Shown: positions 53,985 to 64,000 of the stretch, piece after piece
Layout: every line of letters begins with the position of its first letter
How positions within the stretch are numbered: position 1 is the stretch's first letter
Assembly (NCBI GenBank): GCA_043228905.1
Contig: JBHGNT010000021.1
Span: 3,162,001-3,226,000 of the forward strand
DNA length: 64,000 nucleotides
DNA from: Azolla caroliniana
Lineage: Eukaryota > Polypodiophyta
Reading direction: 5' to 3'
Made by a program: the position numbers and the translations under genes
The notes under the pieces: model-generated
Seen by the model: only the letters and a program-made list of their open reading frames with translations
What the model was told of the DNA's origin: nothing
Database searches by the model: none

Positions 53985-56735
53985 ATGGCCATGGCTATGG
54001 CGTCGTCTTCGTCTCCGTCCGGCAGCAGGCGACGTCGAGGCATCGACCTCTTCTTCGCTGTCTTCTTCATCCTTCACGCCTTCATCACTGTCCTCGTCGA
54101 CGCGCAGGTTCTCTTCCCTTCTCCTCAACTCTTCTTCCCTTCGCCTCTCCGCAACCTCCTCCGCTCGTACGTTCGATTCTCCGGAGATCACCTCGTCAGA
54201 GATCGCCCCCCTTTCTTCGTTGGACTTGTATTCGCAGAGGTCTTCTTCCAGCTCCCCCTCTGCGTAGCTAACGCCATCGCTTTTCTCTACGGTAGGCAAA
54301 AAGAAAAAGAATTTTCCATCGCTGTCGCTTTCGCCAGCGTTAACTTTTGTTTTTGCTTGCTCAGAATTCTCATAATACAAATATTTTCTTTTTCCTTTCT
54401 AAAGTAGTGATTTTTACTTTTCTAAACCTTTTCCTTTTCTACTATCTGTAAACAGATTGTGAAGCTCAAGATTTTCTGCCTATTGTATGCTTCCGTCTAA
54501 TAATTACATGGCCGTTCATACACCATCATTGACGTTGATCTGATAATGATCGTCGTCATTCTTTATCTGATGCTATCAAAAAAAATTCTATTACATGTTT
54601 CTCCATTGCCTGTAATGTAAGCACAGAATGAAAATCTTCGATTATTTTTAGAAAATAAAAAATTGATTTCCATTGAATAGTGGAATCAGGAGAGGCAGCG
54701 GGAAATCTTGAGTTGGCCCGGTTGGTTAAAATCACCTATGCAGTCGTTATCCTGAGCTTTCATTACGAAGTATATTCTTGTAGTTGTATTTTTTGCATTC
54801 AAGTCTTATGATACACATGCAGCGGGGAATCTTGAGTTGGCCAGGTTGGTCAAAATCACCTATCCAGTCGTTATCCTGAGCTTTCATTACGAAGTAAATT
54901 CTTGTAGTTATATTTTTTGCATTCAAATCTTATGATACACATGCTAGAAGTCATGAAAGGGAGGGCTTAAATCGTGCATAAAAATGTCATCGCTAAGGCG
55001 CAAATTACAAGGCAAAGTATCATCTGTAACACGTGTGTACAGCTTGTATTTGATGATTAAACCTACAACAAAATGAACCAGAAATCATGTTATATACAGA
55101 ACTATATGATAAGGGTGTGTAACAAACACAATCTCTACAATGTATTTCAACAACTTATTGTTTTTTGTATTCCATGCCCTCTCTCTCTCTCTCTCTAAAT
55201 GTTGCTTTCTACATGTGGTGATTTCTAGCTTTTTGTTCTTTCTTTTACTAAGGTATACTAAAAGGAACCTTTTCTGTCTGAAATGTAGGCGCATAACTCT
55301 ACAAGGTTTTTCTGCCAATCTTTTCTACTAGGATAAAAAGCTTCTATCTATTCCTCACATGCTTTTTATCTTTTTATTTATTTATTTATTGTACTTATCT
55401 TCAATTTATTGCCTCCAAGTATATTGTAACTGCAATCTTTGCTGGTTTATCCATCTTCCAGGAACAAGATGGGCCAACACAACCGGGCTCATTTATGGTG
55501 TGCATACTGCCACAACCATGGTATAACCATTTTATTCTCATATTGAATGCATTGGTTAATACATGCAATCTAACATTGTAGGTACTAAGGGACTTAAGTT
55601 TAAGGTTTAGCTCGAGAGTTTTGAGAGATGAACATGTTCATGAGGTATGCATACACACTGTTTACGGTGGCTAAACTCAATGGGCAGATCTGTTCTGATC
55701 TTGTTGTCAAACCCAATACTTGGTGACACTGATGACCTACTTCTTTAGTAAACAACGCAGGAAATTTGAACATGCCAGCTAGACTAGAAGGTTAATCACT
55801 TCTTCACATTGACAATCATCGAGAATCAATCCAAGACAGACACATCATCACTCAGTTCACAGGTAGTGAAGGGGTTAGGCTTCTTATTTGCATTCTGTTA
55901 CTGCAGTCATGCATAAGTTGACAATGACAACTTACTTCTTTAGGTAACACGTAGGAACTTTGGACATTCTTCCTAGACTAGAAGGTTGATCACTTTTTCA
56001 TAGTCTCAATCATCAAAATCAATCCAAGACAGACACATCATCACTCAGATCACTGGTAGCGAAGGGGTTAGGCTTCTTATTTGAATTCTGTTACTGCTGT
56101 CGTATGCATCAGTTGACAAACAATTGTGGTCACTTACTACTGAGATATGGAGAGTACTTAATGATTTAAAAAATAGGGCATTTAGTGAAGCAGAAGAGGG
56201 GATGCAAGCGAACATGACAAGTTTTCATCCTGGAGAGTACTTATGATTTAAAAAATAGGACAAGAAAACATAGGCAAATTCAAAATCCTATATAGAAAGA
56301 TTGATGAGAATGAATGTACGTAGTTAGAATATTTCTTTATGGTAGGAGGAAATCCCCACACCCAAACCTTGGAGCAGTCTTAATTGAAGCCACAAAAGTA
56401 GAAAAAGTTCCACAAACTTGTTGGATGAAGGATAATAACTAAGAACAAAAACATAAGTACCAACAGATGGATAAAAACTAAAGAAAGAGAAGAAATGGAG
56501 AAATATAGCACTAGGATATAGACTATGGAGAGAGAGAGAGATCTTGGTACTTGTTATTTTGTTGCAGATTCCGATATTGGCAGATATTTTTTATTCAAAT
56601 GCAGAAAGCATGTACACAATGTTGATGATTTATATACCATACCTGCTAATTCCAGTGGGATTAACGGTTCATGTGCTGACCTCACAAGCAGATACATCTG
56701 CAGCCCGTAAGCTCAAAAGCACGAAAAGAGCTTAA
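53985..56735 (+). CDS. TMEM97/sigma-2-receptor-like EXPERA membrane protein
   Basis: Three exons (53985-54291, 55462-55520, 56568-56735) join in phase to 534 bp, 177 residues. Four membrane segments are predicted. LFFAVFFILHAFITVLVDAQ (about 21-41), then FSGDHLV, PPFFVGLVFAEVFFQLPL and ANTTGLIYGVHTATTM match plant TMEM97-like proteins, as does ADIFYS-AE. EXPERA proteins bind sterol-like ligands in the ER; human TMEM97 binds NPC1 and sterols. The acidic residues in the first and second segments (D39 and E of FAEV) fit the ligand pocket. The tail ends KLKSTKRA; a Lys/Arg-rich end is common for ER retention. First ATG of the frame is used. The two introns each carry a tandem duplication. Confidence 0.9.
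54697..54945. repeat. 124-bp tandem duplication in TMEM97-like intron 1
   Basis: Two head-to-tail copies differ at only a few positions. Each holds AATCTTGAGTTGGCC, CAGTCGTTATCCTGAGC and TTTCATTACGAAGTA. The high similarity suggests a recent event. Confidence 0.9.
55727..56118. repeat. 196-bp tandem duplication in TMEM97-like intron 2
   Basis: Two copies share TAGACTAGAAGGTT, AATCAATCCAAGACAGACAC, ATCATCACTCAG and GAAGGGGTTAGGCTTCTTAT. A partial echo (GGAGAGTACTTA-TGATTTAAAAAATAGG) is repeated at 56155 and 56236. Confidence 0.85.
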
Positions 56736-59700
56736 AATGTTCGATGCCCTTTTGGTTCATTGCCTTCAAATGTTGAGTGTAACGGACATGATTCACTCCT
56801 CATCTACGCTTAATTGCATCAAAGAGGATTAAGTCAATTGCATCTTATTTTGGAATTATGTGTGCTCTCTTTGTAAGAAAGGCTGAGGTTTTCAATTCTC
56901 AGACTTCAGTACTGATTCTTTTCTCATGTAATTTTATGCTTTACATGAAGAATGCAGCTTCTTTCTTTAGTTTTCTATAATTGAGTAGACCATATGTAGT
57001 CTCTTACTTGAATGAAAAATATGGTTCCGTTGTAAATTGTAATTATTGAATAGAGCATGGGTAGATTGTTTTGCAACATAAGACCTTTTTGTGCTTTACA
57101 TTTTGCATCAATGTGAACTAATCTTGTGATGATGTGTGTATTTATCAATACAAACAACACAAGAAGCAGTTAAATGGCTCTTTGAATTGCAATTGCTAAC
57201 AAAGACTCGATCCAAATATTTTCCTTGTATATTGTTTGATTGTATTTACACATCCAAAAAGGATTGAATGACATGTAATGAGATTGTTGGAATAGAAAAA
57301 CAAGTGAAGCCTCATGATGTCATCAAATTACCCATTTTTACCTATTATTGTGAAGAATGTTTGGAACCCTAGCATTTGCACCACAAATAGGTTATTAATA
57401 GTCATCAACTTTGTGTGAAGCTTCTAACAATGTTTAACAAATGAGCGTTTCTTTCTGGACAGTAACTTTGCAGCCATGTTTTGTAGGTGAATATTGATTA
57501 ATACGTTAAAAACCCCTAATAAATGGTGTATTTCTTGCCTTTTAGTGTTGAATTATGATTTGATTATCTAACACTAATTACAACAATGTGTTATTAGGTT
57601 CCAATATTCACCTAGGTTGTGCAATGCAAATGACTATAAAAGTATGTTTGGTAAGTACTTTTTGTTATCATAAATTTGATGTGTTTGAACATTTAAAAGC
57701 CTTCTATGGAAAGAAAACCTAGCTATGAAGCTTAATTTACTCTCCTTAACTTTTATAACATATTAAATTAGCAAGAAAACTTTGAATTTGAGATGATTCC
57801 AATAAAATTAGAAAAACATATTTGCATGGTATATTTGCCTTAGAAATGTGATTGTGGTAGAGGAATTTCAACATATTTCATAGTTGAGGCAAATCATTTA
57901 TTAGAATTCAACTTATACTAAAGAATAATAATGCACCGAATGACACCAACTTAATTGGCTTTCACCGAATCACAATTATGAGGGGAAAGCATGCATACTT
58001 CATTGTTGTATTATTTTGCACAATTATGGCTCTCTTTATTACGCCAATGTACTTTAGATTTTACACTCTCCTTGGCTTACCCTTCAGATCTTTGAGAGGG
58101 TCCATCAGATGACATATATACTTCATATTGTATTGTTCCCTACGCTTATGGTGCCTTTTATTATTTCCATGTGGTTTGGATTTTACATTTTCTTTGGCTT
58201 ATACCTAGCCGATACTTTGGCTTTTATTGTATTTCTCCCTACGATTATGTTGCTCTTTATTAATTTTGGGTGGTTTTGATTTATATTTTCTTTGGCTTTT
58301 ATCTAGTCAATACTTGATTTTACACTTTCTTCGTTTTTATCTAGTGGATAATTTGATTTTACACTCTATTTGGCTTGGATTTAAGAGCTTCCAGAGAGTT
58401 CATCATCCGGCATATATATTTCATGTTGTATTGTTCCCTAGGATAATGGTGCTCTTAACCTCTTTTTAGAAAGGCCTACAAATTGGAGTCGTGATAGTCC
58501 AGTCTTAACACAACCTAATACACATTATGCTTGCACCACATGCTTAATTTTGCAAACTCAAATTTTCATGTTATCCTTAGTTGGCAACAACTTGATCCTC
58601 CAAAATTTATTGATGTGTGTTGGTTGTCAACATGATGTATGATCATTCAAGGGCATGTCAATGTTGAACGCCCATATGGATGACAACACCGACGTCTTGG
58701 AGGTGTGTACATGTATTATAAACCTTTCATGCACAACATTTCTCGTTGTAGACAATTTGGGATACAAAATCACATTAGACATCATTTTTCTCACATTGCA
58801 ACATGTGCTTTGTGCATTCACAACGCTCTCAAAGCACAATGAAGTTCATGATCCATCAACGAAGTTCTTTAGTCGTTCAATTGTGCACGACCACCCACTT
58901 ACACAGTACATTTTTATTTTGCGCAATAGGCCTCTAGTACGTAGTCATTGTGTTTCGAACTCAACCCACTACTTTCTTTAATATTTGTAGGCATAGATTG
59001 ACCCATGTGTGATATTTGTGGTTTTCGACATCAGTAATATTCGAGAATACAAAATGACCTCAAGAATATTACAAAACCATTTGTTATTATTATTATTATT
59101 ATTTATTTAAAAAACAAATATTTTTATATCTATTATATAAAAATATTATTAGTGTGAGGTCCCCTTTTTTAATGTCAAGACAATAAAAAAGTGGGGAATT
59201 AATGAACCTTTTATTTATTATTTATTATTTATTTGTTTATTAAAAATAAAACAAATACTTTTAAGTATTTCATCTATTATAAGAATATTACTAGTGTGAG
59301 GTCCCCTTTTTAATGTGAGATAGAATTATGAAATTTGATGGGAACCTTTTATTTAATTTTTGTTTTATTAAAAAATAAAACAAATACATTTAAGTTTTAT
59401 ATCTATTATAAAAATATTATTAGTGTGAGATCCCCTTTTTAATGTGAGATAAAAATATGAAATTTGATGGGAACCTTTTATTTATTTACATATTTTTTGT
59501 TTTATTTAAAAATAAAACAAATATATTTAAGTTATATATATATATATTATAAAAATATTATTAGTGTTAGATAACAATAACAATAACAATTTTTGTGGGA
59601 GAAAAAAAGAAAGAAAGATATATTAATGTCTTCTAAGGCCAAATTTGGCCCATGAGACAAATGGTTTACAAAAAATGGGATATTTACCCATTCATCGAAA

Positions 59701-60259
59701 GTTAAAAGTGGGGAATTAATGAACGTTTTATTTATTATTTATTAGTCTCATTATTAATGTGAAGTTAAATACCCCCTTTTTAATGTGAAAGTCTCTTTGT
59801 TATATGATATATCTAAGAAATTAAAAAGTATGAACTCTTTTCTTTCTTTTTCTTTTTTACAAATATTTTTCATTCATTCGTTTGGTAATTCCCACGAACG
59901 CGAATATGTCAATCTATGCTTGTAGGCTTTATACAGGTTAATGCACATTTGGTTTACTAGAGTCTAACTTGGAGCTTTTAAACAAGAGAAGTTCAAGAAT
60001 ACCCAAAAATTATGGAATATTTGCTTGAATACTCCTAGGGTCAGAAGATTTACTAGAATATCCACGTGTAATAGTAATGTTTATTCTACAAATGGCTATT
60101 ATTATGTATTGTAATTATAAAGAGCATATGGAAATTTTGACTACATCGGGATATTTTGATGATTTAGGAAACCAAAATGTTGAATAGAATAGAAGAGACT
60201 AATGCCACTACATCGGGGATGAATTGGATGTGATATAATCTTACAATCTTGAAGGGCAT
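56736..60259. other. Gene-free spacer with AT-rich repeats
   Basis: After the TMEM97-like 3' end, a phrase of about 90 bp recurs diverged at 58040-58460 (ATTGTTCCCTACG-TTATGGTGC, GATTTTACA-TTTCTTTGGCTT). From 59080 to 59570 four copies of an AT-rich unit of 120-140 bp (AGTGTGAGGTCCCCTTTTTAA, AATAAAACAAATA) form a tandem array, with a fifth partial at 59690-59790. No gene is recognised. Confidence 0.6.
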
Positions 60260-60289
60260 TTTATGGTTATCTAGTCTCAGAAGAAATGA

Positions 60290-61055
60290 TGGTCATTGTT
60301 CCACGTGATTAATTTCATGAGATCAATTGTGAAGTATGGTCTACGTAGTAGCAAATGTATGTTGGAGAGGAAGAACCTTTGCCAAGAGTTCAAAACCCCT
60401 AGCTTTAGGGGGATCCTAGACATTTTGCTCTTGCAAGAGCACCATTTGAGTGCGAACAGAATCTTGAGTATTGGCAATCCTCTTACGGGGGATTGACATA
60501 CTTTTTGGTCCCCAACGCAAGGTGAGCATGGTAGAAAAGGGGTGTTTGTACATCTATCAAGAATAATCCAGATATTATTGTTGTGGGCCAAGGCACCATT
60601 GTGGAGGGACGCGCCATCTATGTGACTGTCAGATGGCAACAATGCATCACTGGAATAATAAATGTGTACGCGCCCAATTCGACAGCGATGCGAGCCCTTT
60701 TTTGGAAGCAATTGGCCGATGGCAGATGCATGGATCCTCGCAGGGGGTTTTAACGTGATTGTGCACACAGAGGACAAGGTGGGGGGGCATGCATATGGTG
60801 GTGCAGGGGTCAGAGTTACTTGCATGGGATTTGTGGATGGGCAGAATGGGAGTAAAAGATGCTTGGTATGTACTAAAAAAGCCTCAGAGCTCGCTATACT
60901 TCTCAAGAGCAGGCTGCAATATAAATGACTATTGTATGTCTCGCATAGACAGAATATACATAAGCTCGTAACTAGAAAAATATGGCAGCAATGTTGAAAT
61001 CATCGCAGGCTCAACTTAATCTGATCACATGCCAGTTACGATTACGTTGGTAAAT
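60290..61055 (+). pseudogene. LINE endonuclease
   Basis: Read across frames: ILLLQEHHL (catalytic Glu region), ITGIINVYAPNS, WILAGGFNVI with EDKVGG, and at the end SDHMPVTI, the catalytic Asp-His motif of apurinic-type LINE endonucleases. Several stops and at least three frame changes break it. Confidence 0.8.
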
Positions 61056-63005
61056 CAGAGGCGGAAAAAAAGGGACTGCAATTTGAGGATTAGTAGTAAA
61101 CTTTTTGAGGATGTGGAGGTGGGAAGTAAGATAAGGAGTATATCGGAAAATAATCTAGCTGGTTGTGGTGCATTGGATAATCTTCGAGGAAAGATTATCG
61201 AAACCTCAAATTATTTGCATGAAGAGACTAAAAACAGAATTGTGAGGTCTAAGGAAAGAGAGGTGAGATTAAGAAGATCGATAACAGCTGGCCAAAGAAT
61301 GCTTCAGAAAAATCCCAAGTGTCAATGGTCGAGATCAGGTATGGAGGCTGTTAAAGAAACACTAAAACAGTTGATTGTGTCAAGAAATAAGATGGTATTC
61401 AGGAGTTCAACAGCTTGGTGGAGCAAGAATGGGGACAAGGTGAACCAACAATTTTTTAAGTTTAAAAAACCGAGCACAAACGGTAACTTCAATCCTAAAC
61501 TGATTAAGGAGGATGGTTCACTGTCAGAAGATGTATCGGAGATCATGGAGGCAGTCACATCTCACTATAGTGGGCTACTCTCAAATAGTTATAGTCTCCT
61601 AGACCAACCTTCATTGGCAGAATTTGTACTAGAGGGAATGCAACCAAGAATTTCAGAGGTTGCACAAGTTAAGTTGTCAGGGCCACTCTTGGAAGAGGAG
61701 GTGTCAGACGCTTTGGCAAGTATATGTCGTACGTCTTGTCCAGGCGTCGATGGATTATCAAAAGATTTTTTTGAAATTTTTTGGGAAGTAGTTAAGGTTG
61801 CCTTGTTTGCTTGACGAAATGAGGCATGGGATGATGGGTACCTTCCTGAGCATTTTAAAAAGGGACTAATATTTCTAATTCCTAAGGTAAAGGGTATAAT
61901 AACGGATGTGAGGCAATGGAGACCGATTACGTTTCTCAACACAATATATAAGATTTTTGCTAATATTCTGGCGAGGGTCAAACCCCACTTGTATGCGCTA
62001 ATTAATGTTAGACAAACAGGATTCATGGAAAATAGATGTATAATTGATAATGTGTTGACCTTTTGGGAGGCGATTGCCCTGGCAAAGAAAACCAATCAAC
62101 ATATTGCTGTCTCATGCTTGACTTCGAGAAGGCATATGACAGAGTACAGTGGCCTTTTTTAGACAAAGTCATGGAGCGGTTGGGACTACCCTCAAAATGG
62201 ATATCAGCTGCTTTGGCCCTTTACAAAGGAAGCTTGAGTAGGGTGTTGGTATTAGGGCAACGGGGCCCATCAATTCCATTATGCAAGTCTGTCAGGCAGG
62301 GGTGCCCGTTGGCCCCCTATCTTTATTTATTTATTTATTTCAGAGGCATTCTCTTTCTTTTTAAATAGACTGGATGCAGGAATTCAGGGATTGGTTGTCC
62401 CACATGCTTGCAAGGACTTGTTGGACTCCATGTATGTAGATGACACTATGCTCTATCTGCAAGGTAATGATGCTAATTTACAACAAGCTGAAAAACGGAT
62501 TGAGTTGTTTTGTAAAGCATCAGATGGGAAAATTAATTGGAACAAAAGTAGAGGGTTTTGGGTAAGTCCAAACTCATGGCCGCTTTGGCAACCTAATGCT
62601 GATTTTCAATGGGTCCCTAATGGAAGGGTTGTTAAATATTTGGGTTTTTTGGTGGGAGTAGAGATTCAGAAAAATCAGCAGCTTGAGCAAGTGAAAGACA
62701 AAATCAGAAAAAAGCTTCGGTTATGGGCATTAATAAAGCTTTCCCTTGCAGGTAGAGTGGTTGTGGTAAACCACATTTTGTTGGCCACCATGTGGCAGTC
62801 CTTGGCATGTTGGATGTTAGATAAAGATTGTATCAAAAATATTAAGGCAATGGTGAGAGGGTTCCTTTGGTCGGGTAGAGACCATGAGACGACGTCAGGT
62901 AAAGTGGCCTGGAATTGTTTGATCAAGGCAAAAACTCAAGGTGGACTAGGGATGGTGGATTCGGTTCACCAAAGTAAGGCTTTACTCGGTAAGCTCCTGG
63001 TGTGA
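61029..63005 (+). pseudogene. LINE reverse transcriptase
   Basis: Motifs in order: WWSKNGDKVNQQFFK, GVDGLSKDFF, LIFLIPKVKG-ITDVRQWRPI, RQTGFMENRCIIDN, MLDFEKAYDRVQW (RT motif A), SVRQGCPLAPYLYLF, MYVDDTMLY (motif C with the catalytic DD), NWNKSRGFW, YLGFLVG and SLAGRVVVVNHIL. A stop follows VALFA near 61815, with frameshifts near 62110 and 62365. Near 62322-62340 a TTTA microsatellite has expanded inside the motif following SVRQGCPL. Confidence 0.92.
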
Positions 63006-64000
63006 AGTCTCCAACCTGGACCAGAATTGTGGAAATTGCTTCTTAGAGACAAAATCGAACTCTAGTGTCCGAGGAATGGGCCCTTGGAAGGCAAAGAAGT
63101 GGTGGTTGTTCAGTCTAGGACTAAAGTTAAAAGAACCTACTAGCATGGAGGAGTGGGCCGCACCATAATGAGGACCTGGTCAAGTTTAAGAGAGGGGTTG
63201 GTCTTAATACAGCAAAAAACGATGGAGGAACAACTCCATCAACCACTGTTTTGGAACCCCATGACTAGAAATAATGACGGTATGATGCTTGGCTAGAAAA
63301 AATACTTGCCATGGGGGTAAATGGTAGGGTACAACGTTAGTTCAGTAAGAGATTGGGAGGATTTCAAAAGGAAAAGAAGGGAGGGTCTGGTTGGGAGTCC
63401 TATGTTTATTGGCAAGCTGGAAAAGGTGACCCGTTTGATAGATAAGGCTATTGATGGTCTAGCTAGGCTGAATGAAGAAGACAGGGTTTGGTTTGGGTGG
63501 TTTGTAGATGAGGGCGATGCACAAATTATCCGAGGCAGGTGCCCATCTAATGAGTATTGTTTGTGGGCAACCTAAGTGTTGTGGCAGACAATAGCCAGTG
63601 GTTGGCAGTGTTGGAAGGTAAGAAGTGGCAAGTAAACTCGGACCCAGGGAAGCTGGAATCTGATTGTAAGGTTTGGATAGTTGACAACAAGCCCTTATGT
63701 GATTTGTATTGGGATCCACTAGAGGTGTGGTGGCAGAAACTGGGAACGGACAAACTGGAACGGTTTTCGAGTATACGACTAAGCTAGGAAGGCAAATCAT
63801 TGGCTCCAAATCGATGGGTGTTGCTCTAACTCGCAATAGTTGGAAGGATAAAGGCATTTCTGATGACTTGTTGAAGTCGTTTTGGAGGAGGCTATGGGCG
63901 TTCGATATGCCAGAAAAAATAAAGCTTTGGTTGTGGCTTCTTAGTCACAAAGCGGTACCGGTGGGGGAGTGGCTTAGGTGTTATGGCGGTGAGGCTGGTT
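63006..64000 (+). pseudogene. LINE C-terminal region with zf-RVT start
   Basis: Broken frames, then from about 63880 FWRRLWAFDMPEKIKLWLWL with SHKAVPVGEWL, the start of the zf-RVT domain that follows RT in plant LINEs. It continues past the window. Confidence 0.75.

Larger units (their letters stand above)
60260..64000 (+). mobile_element. L1-type LINE, decayed, running off the right edge
   Basis: Endonuclease, reverse transcriptase and zinc-finger (zf-RVT) regions follow in the normal order on the plus strand, with frameshifts and stops throughout. The element starts within or just before 60260; the 5' end is not sharply defined. RNase H and the poly(A) end, if present, lie beyond the window. 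Confidence 0.88.

Noticed and set aside
53949-54380. 143-codon minus-strand frame over TMEM97-like exon 1
   Set aside because: Acidic and Arg-rich low-complexity translation of the antisense strand; the plus strand has clear EXPERA motifs and matching splice sites.
1-64000. tRNA and rRNA genes
   Set aside because: I saw no convincing A/B-box cloverleaf or rRNA segment by eye; the tRNA-like matches found are retroelement primer sites.

Overview
The window is nuclear DNA from a flowering plant. Genes have many short exons, GT-AG introns and AT-rich intergenic DNA, and every family recognised is a plant family. Copia, Ty3-like, LINE and hAT-type elements fill the gaps. I cannot place the species more closely from sequence alone.

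Seven host genes can be supported. In order: (1) a DCD-domain protein gene on the minus strand, running off the left edge (CDS part 90-689, leader intron 722-2616). (2) A KNOLLE/SYP11-type syntaxin on the plus strand (7310-8332, single exon), with mitosis-specific activator (MSA) motifs and a telo-box minisatellite in its leader. (3) A small BAP31-like ER membrane protein on the plus strand (CDS 13417-13806) behind a 2.5 kb leader intron. (4) RFC4, the clamp-loader subunit, on the minus strand (15394-19165, 12 exons, 339 codons), with E2F-like and telo-box sites upstream. (5) A PHOS32-like universal stress protein on the plus strand (21155-21772) with a degenerate nucleotide loop. (6) A leucine-rich-repeat plus alpha/beta-hydrolase protein on the minus strand, spread over 28.9 kb (23245-52161) in 16 coding exons. 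(7) A TMEM97/EXPERA sterol-receptor-like membrane protein on the plus strand (53985-56735, three exons).

The most unusual region is 27.3-50.5 kb. Two introns of the LRR-hydrolase gene (14.1 and 8.7 kb) hold almost all the repeats. They contain a decayed Copia element with a CAGTG-ended foldback element inside it and four long near-perfect palindromes in a row (32.8-40.1 kb), one of them carrying a 105-bp tandem array. They also hold a Ty3-like gag fragment, a single palindrome arm split by a solo LTR, and a gag-only short LTR element. The exons on both sides join in perfect 23-residue LRR register, so the gene looks intact despite the load. A transcript of this gene would contain several hairpins with arms of 0.4-0.7 kb.

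Outside the gene introns, a complete non-autonomous hAT element with an exact 8-bp target duplication lies at 2895-3523. A decayed LINE fills 60.26 kb to the right edge. Tandem duplications of 100-350 bp recur in introns and spacers (RFC4 intron 10, LRR-hydrolase intron 2, both TMEM97 introns, 19.4, 22.1 and 59.2 kb).
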